Assembly: GCA_019119025.1 (NCBI GenBank) | Contig: DWXV01000004.1 | Location: 1-42,868, forward strand | Direction of reading: 5' to 3' | Length of the DNA: 42,868 nucleotides | From: Candidatus Allofournierella excrementigallinarum | GTDB taxonomy: Bacteria; Bacillota; Clostridia; Oscillospirales; Ruminococcaceae | Part shown: positions 1 through 8,383 of the stretch, piece after piece | Layout: each line of letters begins with the position of its first letter | Position numbering within the stretch: position 1 is the first letter of the stretch | Notes under the pieces: generated by a model | The model's input: the letters and a program-made list of their open reading frames with translations, nothing else | What the model was told of the DNA's origin: nothing | Databases searched by the model: none | Translations under genes and position numbers: made by a program

Positions 1-32
1 GACGCGCCCCAAAGTCTCCAACACCTAGCATA

Positions 33-62
33 AAGGGGCTGCCGTTTCCACGGCAGCCCCTT
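33..62 (-). terminator. Intrinsic terminator downstream of pckG
   Basis: A perfect 12-bp inverted repeat (AAGGGGCTGCCG, 6-nt loop, CGGCAGCCCCTT) lies about 40 nt past the pckG stop codon. The T-run on the minus strand is short (CCTTTA), so it may be a weak terminator or also serve a gene to the left of the window. Confidence 0.7.
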
Positions 63-101
63 AGGCGCATTATAAAAAGAGGGTGAAATGGGAAGAAAAA
101 C

Positions 102-1871
102 TTACTCGGCGCAGTTCTTCTTCAAGGTCTCCAGCTGGTTGCGGAGCTCCTGGGGCAGCTTGTCGCCAAACTGCTTGTAGAACTCCTCAATGCCCTCGGC
201 TTCCTTAGCCCAGGCAGCCTTGTCCACTTCCAGGATGGACTTCAGGGTCTCGATGTCGAAGTCCTGAATGCCCTCCAGGTTGATGTCCTCAGCGTAGGGC
301 ACATAGCCGATAGCGGTCTCCTTGGCGTCCACCTTGCCCTCGCAGCGCTTGAGAATCCACTCCAGCACGCGGAAGTTGTCGCCGAAACCGGGCCACAGGA
401 AGTGGCCTTCGCTGTCCAGACGGAACCAGTTGACGTTGAAGATCTTGGGGGCGTTCTCGCCCAGCTTCTCGCCCATCTCGAACCAGTGCTGGAAGTAGTC
501 GCCCATGTGGTAGCCGCAGAAGGGCAGCATGGCCATGGGGTCACGGCGGACCACGCCCACAGCGCCGGTGGCGGCGGCGGTGGTCTCAGAAGCCATGATG
601 GAGCCTACGAACACGCCGTTGTTCCAATCGCGGGACTGGTACACCAGGGGCGTGGTCTGGGCGCGGCGGCCGCCGAAGATGATGGCGGAAACCGGCACGC
701 CTTCGCCCTTGTCGAACTCAGCGCTGATGCAGGGGCAGTTCTTGGCGGGAGCGGTGAAGCGGCTGTTGGGATGGGCGCCCTTCTTCTCGGAGGTCTTGCC
801 ATTCCAGGGCTCGCCGGTCCAATCCAGAGCGTTCTCAGGCGGATTCTTGTCCAGGCCTTCCCACCACACGGTGTTGTCGTCCAGGTTGTGGGCCACGTTG
901 GTGAAGATGGTGCCCTTCTGGGTGGAGATCAAAGCGTTGGGGTTGGACTTCATGTTGGTGCCGGGGGCCACGCCGAAGAAGCCGTTCTCGGGGTTGATGG
1001 CGTACAGCTTGCCATCGGCGCCCTGGCGCATCCAGGCGATGTCGTCGCCCACGGTCCAAACCTTGTAGCCCTTGTTGCGGTAGCCTTCCGGCGGGATGAG
1101 CATGGCCAGGTTGGTCTTGCCGCAGGCAGAGGGGAAGGCGGCGGTGACGTACTTCACCTCGCCCTGGGGATTCTCAATGCCCAGGATGAGCATGTGCTCG
1201 GCCATCCAGCCCTCGTTCTTGCCCAGGTAGGAGGCAATGCGCAGGGCGAAGCACTTCTTGCCCAGCAGCACGTTGCCGCCGTAGCCGGAGTTGATGGACC
1301 AGATGGTGTTCTCTTCGGGGAACTGCACGATGTAGCGGTTCTCCTCTTCCATCTTGGCCTTGGAGTGCAGGCCGCGCACGAAGTCGTTGGAGTCGCCCAG
1401 CTGGTCCAGCGCCTGCTTGCCCATGCGGGTCATGATGTCCATGTTCATGACCACATAGATGGAGTCGGTCAGCTCGATGCCCACCTTGCTGAAGGGGCTG
1501 CCGATGGGGCCCATGCAGTAGGGCAGGACGTACATGGTGCGGCCCTTCATGCAGCCGTCGTACATGGGGATCAGCTTGGCCTTCATCTCGCTTGTCTCCA
1601 TCCAGTTGTTGATGGGGGCGGCGTCCTCACGCTTCTTGGTGCAGATGTAGGTGCGGCCTTCCACGCGGGCAACGTCGTTCACCGCGGTGTGATGCAGCAC
1701 ACAGCCGGGCAGCAGTTCCTCATTCAGGGGCACCATTTCGCCGGTCCTGAAGCTCTCTTCCCGCAGGGCGGTGAGCTGCTCCTCGCTGCCGTCGATCCAC
1801 ACGACCTTGTCGGGCTTCACCAGGGCGACCATCTCGTCCAGCCAGGTCAGAACGTGTTTGTTCGTTGTCAT
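102..1871 (-). CDS. pckG: Phosphoenolpyruvate carboxykinase (GTP)
   Basis: Cytosolic enzyme interconverting oxaloacetate + GTP and PEP + CO2 + GDP. In fermentative gut bacteria it often runs in the carboxylating direction; that direction is inference here. The 589 aa fit the GTP-dependent family (about 600 aa) rather than the ATP-dependent one. The hallmark P-loop with the mobile catalytic cysteine is FPSACGKTNLAML (around residues 246-258, Cys250). The Mn/GTP-site region GYGGNVLLGKKCFALR and the VWTVGDDIAWM segment (around 271-281) are intact. ATG start at 1871 is preceded by GGTGA and AGAGGA purine-rich sequence. It is transcribed away from tmcAL and has its own promoter, so it is probably monocistronic. 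A long open frame on the opposite strand is a GC-bias shadow. Confidence 0.97.
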   Translation of the reverse strand: MTTNKHVLTWLDEMVALVKPDKVVWIDGSEEQLTALREESFRTGEMVPLNEELLPGCVLHHTAVNDVARVEGRTYICTKKREDAAPINNWMETSEMKAKLIPMYDGCMKGRTMYVLPYCMGPIGSPFSKVGIELTDSIYVVMNMDIMTRMGKQALDQLGDSNDFVRGLHSKAKMEEENRYIVQFPEENTIWSINSGYGGNVLLGKKCFALRIASYLGKNEGWMAEHMLILGIENPQGEVKYVTAAFPSACGKTNLAMLIPPEGYRNKGYKVWTVGDDIAWMRQGADGKLYAINPENGFFGVAPGTNMKSNPNALISTQKGTIFTNVAHNLDDNTVWWEGLDKNPPENALDWTGEPWNGKTSEKKGAHPNSRFTAPAKNCPCISAEFDKGEGVPVSAIIFGGRRAQTTPLVYQSRDWNNGVFVGSIMASETTAAATGAVGVVRRDPMAMLPFCGYHMGDYFQHWFEMGEKLGENAPKIFNVNWFRLDSEGHFLWPGFGDNFRVLEWILKRCEGKVDAKETAIGYVPYAEDINLEGIQDFDIETLKSILEVDKAAWAKEAEGIEEFYKQFGDKLPQELRNQLETLKKNCAE

Positions 1872-1960
1872 ACGCTTTCACCAATCCTCTCTTCATGTTC
1901 GGGGGCAAACCCCGCGCCAGGGGCGCTGAAAAAAGTTTGCCAGTTGCACCCATTGTAGCC

Positions 1961-1989
1961 ATTATACTTCCGCGCCCAAAAAACGGCAA
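1961..1989 (-). promoter_or_regulatory. Sigma-A-type promoter of pckG
   Basis: On the minus strand a TTGCCG -35 box (1984-1989) and a perfect TATAAT -10 box (1961-1966) are separated by 17 bp. Predicted start is near 1954, giving an untranslated leader of about 80 nt before the pckG ATG. Confidence 0.75.
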
Positions 1990-2074
1990 TGGAATTTTTG
2001 TTAAAAAACCGAAAGTGCAAAAGTTTTCTGTTTCGCTCAAAACTTTGTCTAATTTTTGACGATTTCTGCTCCTT

Positions 2075-3256
2075 TCAACAAACCAGCAGCGGTTTTTCGG
2101 TGTAACAGCCGCCCATGGGGCCGGGGGTGCGGCGGCAGAGGGCCGCAAGGTCCGCGGCGGCGGCGTGGGCGGCGGCCGCCGCACGGCAGGCCTCGTTTTC
2201 CCGCGAAAGGCGGGCCAGGGAGGCCCCGGCGGGCTTTTTTGCCCCCCGCAGAAGGGCCAGGCCCCGCCGGTTTGCCGCCAGCACGTGGACATAGGGCGGC
2301 AGGGCGGGCAACGCTTCGGTGTAGCCCAGGGCCGCCGCCAGCACATAGCGGCGCAGCCGGGCGTGGGCATAGCGCTTGGATTTCATGGCGTCGTAAAGGC
2401 CCGGCAGATCTCCGGCGGTGCGCACGGCGTTTTCCAGAAGATGCTCCAGCCCTTCGGCGGTGCCCCGGGTGCGGGCAAAGGCGGCGGCGTCCATCCCCCG
2501 CAGGCGGGAGAGCAGGGCCAGGCCCCAGGCCCGTTCGTCCAGGTCCTGCCCGGCGGCTTCGGCCTTTTTATAAAGGGCCAGCGCCGCCGCGGGCACATAG
2601 CCCTCCAGCGCCGCCGCGCCCCCTTTCGCCCAGAGGCCTCGCAGGCTGGAGGCGCTGGCAAAGCCCCCGGCGCCGGGCTCCGCCTCGCCGTGGGCCGCGC
2701 CCTTGCGGGGCAGGGCCAGGGGCGAAATATGGCTGCCCTGGGCGGCCAGGGCCTTGCAGTACTCCACGCCCAGGTTGTTGTTGGGGCCCGCAAGCACCGC
2801 CCCCGCCCCGGGGCAGGCTTCTTCGGCGGCGGCGGCCCGGGCGGCGGCAAAGGGCGCGCCCCCCGCAAGGCTGCGGGCCAGGGCGGCGGAAAAGCCTTCC
2901 GAGCGCAGGGCCCCGGCAGTGCGCTCGAGGGCCGCCGTGTCCGGCGTTTCCGCCCCGAACACCAGGGTGTCCACCGCGGGCAGAGCGCTCAAAACAGCCG
3001 CTCCGGCGGCGGCAAAGCCCTCGGCGGAAAGGCAGGCATAGGGGTTCGGCAGGCACAGCACCAGGTCGGCCCCGCAGCCAAGGGCCGCTGCGGCCCGCAC
3101 CGAGGGCGGCAGCAGCGCCGCGCCGCCCCGCTGGGTGACGTCGCCGCTCATGCAGACGGCCACCGCTTCGGCGCCCCGGCGGCGCGCTTCTGCGATCTGC
3201 CAGGCGTGGCCGGCGTGGAACGGGTCATATTCGGCGATGATGCCGGCGTTTTTCAT
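2075..3256 (-). CDS. tmcAL: tRNA(Met) cytidine acetate ligase (TmcAL)
   Basis: Predicted to acetylate the wobble cytidine of elongator tRNA-Met to ac4C using acetate and ATP (family knowledge for TmcAL, the former UPF0348/YlbM nucleotidyltransferases). The N-terminus GIIAEYDPFHAGHAWQI is the nucleotidyltransferase HxGH-type motif, only a few residues in as expected. A GPNNNLGVEYCKAL segment near residue 150 is also typical. The protein is 393 aa from the ATG at 3256, preceded by GGGGGCC; a longer upstream frame runs through the promoter and was not used. It is very alanine-rich, reflecting high GC. It lies divergently beside acetate kinase, which links two acetate-using genes; that functional link is inference. 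Confidence 0.9.
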   Translation of the reverse strand: MKNAGIIAEYDPFHAGHAWQIAEARRRGAEAVAVCMSGDVTQRGGAALLPPSVRAAAALGCGADLVLCLPNPYACLSAEGFAAAGAAVLSALPAVDTLVFGAETPDTAALERTAGALRSEGFSAALARSLAGGAPFAAARAAAAEEACPGAGAVLAGPNNNLGVEYCKALAAQGSHISPLALPRKGAAHGEAEPGAGGFASASSLRGLWAKGGAAALEGYVPAAALALYKKAEAAGQDLDERAWGLALLSRLRGMDAAAFARTRGTAEGLEHLLENAVRTAGDLPGLYDAMKSKRYAHARLRRYVLAAALGYTEALPALPPYVHVLAANRRGLALLRGAKKPAGASLARLSRENEACRAAAAAHAAAADLAALCRRTPGPMGGCYTEKPLLVC

Positions 3257-3277
3257 GGGTTTGGCCCCCTTTTTGCC

Positions 3278-3325
3278 TTGAAAAGCGGTTTTTCCCATTA
3301 TATAATAGTGGATAGACAATGTAAA
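3278..3325. promoter_or_regulatory. Face-to-face tmcAL/ackA promoters sharing one -10
   Basis: The 10-bp palindrome ATTATATAAT at 3297-3306 supplies TATAAT on both strands. Forward: TTGAAA (3278-3283), 17 bp, TATAAT (3301-3306), towards ackA. Reverse: TTTACA (minus strand of 3320-3325), 17 bp, TATAAT (minus strand of 3297-3302), towards tmcAL. Both have ideal spacing. One polymerase bound to the shared -10 would exclude the other. Confidence 0.8.
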
Positions 3326-3371
3326 TCCGGGCGGCAGGAGCCGCCAGAAACAGTTTTGGGAGGAAGCATCA

Positions 3372-4574
3372 ATGAAAATCCTGGTTATCAACTGCGGTTC
3401 GTCCTCGCTGAAATATCAGCTGATCGACATGACCGACGAGAGCGTGTTGTGCAAGGGCCTGTGCGAGCGCATCGGCATCGAGGGCAGCAAGATCACCCAT
3501 CAGGCCCACGGCGGCAAGTGGAGCGTGGAAGTGCCCTTCCCCACCCACACCGAAGCCTTCATGAAGGTGGTTGAGATGATGACCACCGGCGAGGGCGCCG
3601 TCGTTGCCGACAAGAGCGAGATCGGCGCCATCGGCCACCGCATCGTGCAGGGCGCCGAGTTCTTCACCAAGAGCGAGATCGTCACCGACGCCATCATCGA
3701 CAAGATCGAGGAGATCGCCCCCCTGGCCCCGGTGCATAACCTTGCCCACGTGCAGGGCCTGCGCAGCGCCAAGAAGGTGTTCGGCGCCGAGGTGCCCAAC
3801 GTGGTGGTTTTCGACACCACCTTCCACCAGACCATGCCTCCCAAGGCTTATATGTACGGCGTGCCCTACGAGATGTACGAGAAGTACGCCATCCGCCGCT
3901 ACGGCGCCCACGGCACCAGCCACCGCTATGTGAGCATGGCCGCCGCCAAGTTCCTGGGCAAGGACCCCGCCGAGCTGAAGATGGTCACCTGCCACCTGGG
4001 CAACGGCAGCAGCATCACCGCCGTGGACGGCGGCAAGTGCGTGGACACCAGCATGGGCCTGACCCCGCTGGCCGGCGTGCTGATGGGCACCCGCTGCGGC
4101 GACGTTGACCCCAGCGTGGTGACCTACATGGAGCAGAAGCTGGGCATCCACGGCCAGGAGATGGCCGACTACCTGAACAAGAAGTGCGGCCTGCTGGGCG
4201 TGTCCGGCGTGTCCAGCGACAAGCGGGACGTGGAGGCCGCCGCCGCCGCGGGCAACGAGCGGGCCAAGCTGGCCAGCGACATGCTGAACTACCAGATCAA
4301 GAAGTACGTGGGCGCCTACGCCGCCGCGATGGGCGGGCTGGACTGCGTCGTGTTCACCGGCGGCATCGGCGAGAACGACGGCTATGTGCGCGAGCAGGTG
4401 TGCAAGAACATGGAGTTTTTGGGCATCGAGCTGGACGAGGAGAAGAACAAGCAGCGCGGCGCCGACATCATCGACCTGTCCGCCGCCGGCAGCCGCGTGA
4501 AGGTGCTGATGGTCTGCACCAACGAGGAGCTGATGATCGCCCGCGACACCCTGGCGCTGGTGACCGCCAAGTAA
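3372..4574 (+). CDS. ackA: Acetate kinase
   Basis: Interconverts acetyl phosphate + ADP and acetate + ATP in the cytosol, the substrate-level ATP step of acetate fermentation and also acetate uptake. Length 400 aa is standard. Family signatures are present: ILVINCGSSSLKYQL at residues 3-17, GHRIVQGAE, the catalytic-region RRYGAHGTSH, the phosphate-binding HLGNGSSITAVDGG, GLTPLAGVLMGTRCGDVDP, and FTGGIGENDGYVRE near the C-terminus. The start has a GGAGG eight bases upstream. A phosphotransacetylase gene is not adjacent, so pta must lie elsewhere if present. The gene is flanked by its own promoter and a strong terminator. Confidence 0.98.
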   Translation: MKILVINCGSSSLKYQLIDMTDESVLCKGLCERIGIEGSKITHQAHGGKWSVEVPFPTHTEAFMKVVEMMTTGEGAVVADKSEIGAIGHRIVQGAEFFTKSEIVTDAIIDKIEEIAPLAPVHNLAHVQGLRSAKKVFGAEVPNVVVFDTTFHQTMPPKAYMYGVPYEMYEKYAIRRYGAHGTSHRYVSMAAAKFLGKDPAELKMVTCHLGNGSSITAVDGGKCVDTSMGLTPLAGVLMGTRCGDVDPSVVTYMEQKLGIHGQEMADYLNKKCGLLGVSGVSSDKRDVEAAAAAGNERAKLASDMLNYQIKKYVGAYAAAMGGLDCVVFTGGIGENDGYVREQVCKNMEFLGIELDEEKNKQRGADIIDLSAAGSRVKVLMVCTNEELMIARDTLALVTAK

Positions 4575-4593
4575 ATCATCCCCCTGTTTTTTC

Positions 4594-4632
4594 AAGGGCC
4601 GCCCCGGCATGGTGCCGGGGCGGCCCTTTTTC
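4594..4632 (+). terminator. Intrinsic terminator of ackA
   Basis: A 15-bp GC-rich stem (AGGGCCGCCCCGGCA with a TGG loop) is followed by TTTTT, 20 nt after the ackA stop. Confidence 0.92.
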
Positions 4633-4673
4633 TGCGTTTTCGCCCTGCCCGCACATATTTTTTCATTCCGCCT

Positions 4674-4702
4674 CTTGACAAAGCGGCCCGGAGGTGCTAT
4701 GG
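4674..4702 (+). promoter_or_regulatory. Promoter of the GntR/ABC operon
   Basis: A consensus TTGACA (4674-4679) and TATGGT (4697-4702) are separated by exactly 17 bp. The -10 contains the upstream ATG at 4699, so that ATG would not be in the mRNA if this promoter is used. Confidence 0.75.
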
Positions 4703-4736
4703 TTAATTACACAAGTAATGAACCAATGAACATTGG
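4701..4736 (+). promoter_or_regulatory. Two overlapping palindromes, likely GntR operator
   Basis: GGTTAATTAC-ACAA-GTAATGAACC (4701-4724) is an inverted repeat with one mismatch. It covers the end of the -10 and the predicted transcription start. CCAATG-AA-CATTGG (4723-4736) is a perfect second palindrome sharing two bases with the first. The position suits autorepression by the downstream GntR protein; binding is inference. Confidence 0.6.
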
Positions 4737-4752
4737 GGCGGAGGTGAACTGC

Positions 4753-5139
4753 GTGCATGGAAGTTTGAACGACCAGTCGCTGATCTATCAGCAGATCGCC
4801 CAGATGCTGGAGGATGACATCCTCCGGGGCGTTTACCGGGAGGAGGAGCAGGTGCCCTCCACCAACGAGCTGGCCAGGGAATATAGCATCAACCCGGCCA
4901 CGGCAGCCAAGGGCATCAACCTGCTGGTGGCGGAGGGCGTGCTCTACAAGCGGCGGGGCATCGGCATGTTCGTTGCCCCCGGCGCCACCGCCGCGGTGAA
5001 GGAAAAGCGCCGCAAGGCCCTGGGCGAGGAGTATGTGCTGCCCCTTCTGCGGGAGGCCAGGTCCCTGGGCCTTGGCAAGGAAGAACTTTTGGCGATGGTG
5101 AAAGAGGCCATCGAACATGAAGGAGGAGAGAAGGCATGA
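4753..5139 (+). CDS. GntR-family (YtrA-type) transcriptional regulator
   Basis: Winged-helix DNA-binding repressor. The protein begins with LNDQSLIYQQIAQMLED, followed by the helix-turn-helix LPSTNELAREYSINPATAAK-like segment and the wing GVLYKRRGIGMFV, then a short C-terminal helix. It has no large ligand domain, which is the hallmark of the YtrA subfamily (about 120-130 aa) that controls adjacent ABC transporters. I chose the GTG at 4753 (128 aa): it has GGAGG eight bases upstream and matches family length. The ATG at 4699, also with a GGAGG, would give 146 aa but sits inside the predicted -10. Its stop overlaps the ATPase start by 4 nt (ATGA), indicating translational coupling. Confidence 0.9.
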   Translation: MHGSLNDQSLIYQQIAQMLEDDILRGVYREEEQVPSTNELAREYSINPATAAKGINLLVAEGVLYKRRGIGMFVAPGATAAVKEKRRKALGEEYVLPLLREARSLGLGKEELLAMVKEAIEHEGGEKA

Positions 5140-6029
5140 CGAGCGGAATTTTGCAGGCGAAGGGCCTGTGCAAATCTTACAAGGACAAGCAGGTGCTGAA
5201 AAATCTGGACATCACCATCGAGCCGGGCAAAATTTACGGGCTCATCGGGCGCAACGGCGCGGGGAAAACGACCCTTCTGGGCATCCTGACCGCCCAGAAC
5301 ACCCACGATTCCGGCGAAGTGACCTATAACGGCGAGCCGGTGTGGGAGAACCCCAGGGCCCTTGAGGACCTGTGCTTTTCCCGCGAATTGCAGACCACTT
5401 TGTTCTACGGTCAGAACAATCTGAAAGTCCGCCACTACCTGCAGGCCGGGGCCACCTTCTATCCCCGTTGGGATGAGGAATACGCCCGGCGGCTGCTGAA
5501 AGAATTCGGTGTGGAGGAGAAAAAGCGGGTGAGCCAGCTCTCCAAGGGCCAGCTTTCGATGGTGACCATCCTCATCGCCCTGGCCAGCAACGCACCCATC
5601 ACCATTCTGGACGAGCCGGTGGCGGGCCTGGACGTGGTGGCCCGGGAGCGGTTTTATCAGCTGCTGCTGGAGGACTACGCCCGCACCGGCCGCACCTTCA
5701 TCATCTCCACCCACATCATCGAGGAGGCCGCGTCGGTGTTCGAGCGGGTGCTCATTCTGGACGACGGGCGCATCATCGAGGACGAGGAGACGGAGGAGCT
5801 GGTGGACCAGTTCCGTTATGTGTCCGGCGCCGCCGAGGAGGTGGACCGGGTGTGCGAAGGGATGACGGTGGTGAGCGAACGCGCCATGGGCCGCCGCAAG
5901 ACCGCCGCCGTGCGGGACACCGCCGGCCGCCGGGCCGCCGACCTTGAGGGAATGGGCGACGTGGACGTTTCGCCCCTGAACCTGCAGAACGTGTTCGTGG
6001 CGCTGTGCGGCCACGAGCCGGTGGAATGA
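5136..6029 (+). CDS. ABC transporter ATP-binding protein (YtrB-type)
   Basis: ATPase subunit of an ABC exporter. Walker A GRNGAGKT is at residues 38-45, the signature is LSKGQLS around 135-141, Walker B ITILDEP around 155-161, the D-loop AGLD follows, and the H-loop STHIIEE is near 191-197. The 297 aa include a roughly 80-residue C-terminal extension typical of such ATPases. It overlaps the GntR stop and is followed by two small membrane proteins that would be the permeases. By analogy with ytr-type operons it may respond to cell-envelope stress; the substrate cannot be read from sequence. Confidence 0.93.
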   Translation: MTSGILQAKGLCKSYKDKQVLKNLDITIEPGKIYGLIGRNGAGKTTLLGILTAQNTHDSGEVTYNGEPVWENPRALEDLCFSRELQTTLFYGQNNLKVRHYLQAGATFYPRWDEEYARRLLKEFGVEEKKRVSQLSKGQLSMVTILIALASNAPITILDEPVAGLDVVARERFYQLLLEDYARTGRTFIISTHIIEEAASVFERVLILDDGRIIEDEETEELVDQFRYVSGAAEEVDRVCEGMTVVSERAMGRRKTAAVRDTAGRRAADLEGMGDVDVSPLNLQNVFVALCGHEPVE

Positions 6030-6042
6030 GGGAGGTGGCGGC

Positions 6043-6696
6043 ATGACACGCTGTTTCCGGTTTCTTCTGCGCTTTTCCCTTATCAATCTGGCCGTCTTTG
6101 CCGCCGCGGCGGCGGTCATCGTGGGCGGGGCCTTCGTCACCGACGTGCCTTCGGGGAACACGAATCTCTTTTCCACCTATTTCGACGGTTTTCCCGCCCT
6201 GTCGCTGTTCATCCTGTTCATGATGGCCTTTTCCATGACGAGCACCCTCACCCTGGCCCTCAACTTCGGGGCCACCCGTAAGGCCCTGTTCGTGGCGCTG
6301 CAGGGGGTGCTGGCCATCTACGCCGTGGGCGGCTGGGCCATCTCGGCCCTGTTTTCCGCCCTGCCTGTGTGGTGCGGCTGGCCCCGGGAGGGGGCGGCCA
6401 CGGCGCTGATGCTCAACACCAGCCCTGCCTTTCTGACGGCAGGGGCCGCCGCCGCGGTGCTGGGGCTGCTCAGCGGGGTGATGCTGGCCCGCAGCCGCCT
6501 TCTCGGGGGCCTGCTCATCGTTCTGGCGGTGCTGCTCATGCTGGCGGGCACTTTCTGGCTGGTCATCACCGGCGGCGCCTTCTCCGGCGAAGGGTGGGGC
6601 AGCCTGCCCTGGCTGCTGCCCCTGGCGCTGGGCCTGGCCGCCGTGGCGGCGGACGCATTTTTGTATCGCTATCTCAAAGGCTATGTGGTGAGGTGA
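6043..6696 (+). CDS. Membrane protein, probable ABC-2-type permease subunit
   Basis: A 217-aa very hydrophobic protein with about six predicted membrane helices: residues around 12-32, 52-75, 84-105, 128-146, 153-176 and 190-210. It has no recognised catalytic motif. GGGAGG precedes the ATG. It lies 13 nt after the ATPase gene and just before a similar membrane protein, so the two may form the transmembrane part of the exporter. The assignment rests on context and hydrophobicity; no specific family is recognised. Confidence 0.75.
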   Translation: MTRCFRFLLRFSLINLAVFAAAAAVIVGGAFVTDVPSGNTNLFSTYFDGFPALSLFILFMMAFSMTSTLTLALNFGATRKALFVALQGVLAIYAVGGWAISALFSALPVWCGWPREGAATALMLNTSPAFLTAGAAAAVLGLLSGVMLARSRLLGGLLIVLAVLLMLAGTFWLVITGGAFSGEGWGSLPWLLPLALGLAAVAADAFLYRYLKGYVVR

Positions 6697-6703
6697 CAAG
6701 GCC

Positions 6704-7432
6704 ATGTTTAAAAAATTCCTGAAGATGAACGCCGAGGATTTCTCCCTTTACGCCGCGATCACCGGCGGGCTGTTTTTGCTGGGCGAGGTGGTCATCCTCT
6801 GCGTGATGGCCTTTCTGAAGCCGGACACCAGCATCTTTCTGGCGGGCATCGTGCTGCCCATCGCGGGGGCCTTCTCCCTGTTCATCATGAGTTTCACCAA
6901 TTCGACCGTGATGTTCGACACCGCCCTGCGCTTCGGCCGCACCCGGCGGCAGAGCCTCGCGCTGGTGGCCGGGCTGCTGGCGGTGGAAGGGGTCTTCGTC
7001 ATGGGTCTGGCCGCCCTTCTGGCGCTGGCGGAACGCTTTTTGCTGCCCGGCCTTTGGGCGAAGCTGGCGGGCTTTGAGGGCTGGAAGCTGGGTCTTGGCA
7101 TGCCGCTGCCCGAGGGCAGCGGGCCCGCCCAGGCCGCGCTGCTTCAGATCGAAGACTTCGTGCTGGCCTGGTGGTGGTACCCGCTGCTGCTGGCGGCGGC
7201 GCTGGCGCTGGGGCTTTCTTTCGGGGCGCTCATCCAGCGTTTTGGTCCCAAAGGCGCCTGGGTGATGTGGGCCATCTGGATGGGCCTGTGCTTCGGACCG
7301 CAGCTGCTGGGTCAAAACGCCTACCTCATCGGCCAATGGAGCTTTGGCCTGATCGCGGGCGTGGCGGTGCTGGTGGCCGCGGGCCTTGTGTGGGCGGTGT
7401 GGTCGCTGCTTCACGCGGTGGTGCGCTGGTAA
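6704..7432 (+). CDS. Membrane protein, second probable permease subunit
   Basis: 242 aa with about six hydrophobic helices. A cytoplasmic-looking start (MFKKFLKMNAEDFSLYAA) resembles the layout of the preceding gene, and a LRFGRTRRQSLALV segment parallels LNFGATRKALFVAL in it, suggesting the two are distant paralogues. It starts 7 nt after the previous stop. Probably pairs with its neighbour and the YtrB-type ATPase; substrate unknown. Confidence 0.75.
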   Translation: MFKKFLKMNAEDFSLYAAITGGLFLLGEVVILCVMAFLKPDTSIFLAGIVLPIAGAFSLFIMSFTNSTVMFDTALRFGRTRRQSLALVAGLLAVEGVFVMGLAALLALAERFLLPGLWAKLAGFEGWKLGLGMPLPEGSGPAQAALLQIEDFVLAWWWYPLLLAAALALGLSFGALIQRFGPKGAWVMWAIWMGLCFGPQLLGQNAYLIGQWSFGLIAGVAVLVAAGLVWAVWSLLHAVVRW

Positions 7433-7444
7433 GGGGGCAAAGAT

Positions 7445-8377
7445 ATGGTGCATGTGGTCTTTTCCACCTCGGAAAAAGGCAGCCTGCGGGTGGCGCTCTC
7501 CGGCCCGGGGGGCGCGGCGGCGGTGGCCGTCATCGGCGGCGCGGGCGGGCCGCTGGGCCGCCTTGCCGCAAAGCGGGAGGCCGCCCGCCAAAAGCAGCAG
7601 GCCGCCGGGGCCCTGCCCATGGAGGGCAGGCCCGCCGACGTGGTCTGCCTGCCCCTGGCTTTGAGCGTGGGGGATATTTCCGAGGCCGAACCGGGCGAAA
7701 AACGCAAGGCGGAGCTGGCGGGCCTTTGGGCCATGGACAGCGCCGAAAACGCGGAGGCGGCCGAAAAGATGCTGGCGGAAGCCCGCGGGGCGCTGGAAAC
7801 ACTGCGCCGCCGGGCCGCCTGCGGCGAAGTGGTGCGGGTGTGGCAGAGCCCCGGTGCGGACGCTGCCTGCGGCATCCGCTCTCTGGCGGCCTGGCTGCGG
7901 CCTCTGGGGTTTGACAAGCTGCGAGTGGAACGGGTGCGGCTGCCGGAGTTTGAAGCGCGGCCGGACGGCACCGCGGTGCGGTACGACGGCTGGGGCGAAG
8001 TGGAGCCCTGGCACTGGGCCGCGCTGGCTGCCCCCACTCCCCTGCCCGCCCCGGCGCTGAACGCCCTGGCCCAGGAGTGGGCGCTGCTGGCGGCGCAGAA
8101 CGCCCCCCTGCGGGCGGTGGTGAACGGCCGCCTTGTGAGCGTTCCGGAGGATTTTTACGACTGCTTCGTGCTGGAGGTCCTGCGCGCCCTGCCGCAAGAG
8201 TTTCGGGAGGCCGAGGCCATCGGGCGGCTGCTGTGCACCCTGCGCCCCGGCGTGAGCGACGGCTTTGCCGCCAGACGCATCGAGGCGCTGGTGCAGAAAG
8301 GTCTTTTGGAAGAAATCGAGGGCCCCCGCCCCGGCCGCCCGGTCTACGACCGGGTGCTGCGCAAGGCCGGCCTTTGA
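7445..8377 (+). CDS. DUF1835/DUF3658 domain protein
   Basis: A 310-aa soluble protein. The N-terminal part (about 1-125) looks like DUF1835, with the start MVHVVFSTSEKGSLRVAL and the LPLALSVGDISE segment followed by a linker. The C-terminal part (about 190-305) looks like DUF3658, with NAPLRAVVNGRLVSVPEDFY and a winged-helix-like end (GVSDGFAARRIEALVQKG). No enzymatic activity is established for this pair. It starts 12 nt after the permease gene and shares the operon terminator, so it belongs to the GntR-ABC transcription unit. Recognition is by motif pattern only. Confidence 0.8.
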   Translation: MVHVVFSTSEKGSLRVALSGPGGAAAVAVIGGAGGPLGRLAAKREAARQKQQAAGALPMEGRPADVVCLPLALSVGDISEAEPGEKRKAELAGLWAMDSAENAEAAEKMLAEARGALETLRRRAACGEVVRVWQSPGADAACGIRSLAAWLRPLGFDKLRVERVRLPEFEARPDGTAVRYDGWGEVEPWHWAALAAPTPLPAPALNALAQEWALLAAQNAPLRAVVNGRLVSVPEDFYDCFVLEVLRALPQEFREAEAIGRLLCTLRPGVSDGFAARRIEALVQKGLLEEIEGPRPGRPVYDRVLRKAGL

Positions 8378-8383
8378 ACGCGC

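Noticed and set aside
402-1958. 518-aa open frame on the plus strand over pckG
   Set aside because: It is antisense to an unmistakable PEP carboxykinase and has His/Gly/Ala-rich composition typical of the reverse complement of GC-biased codons.
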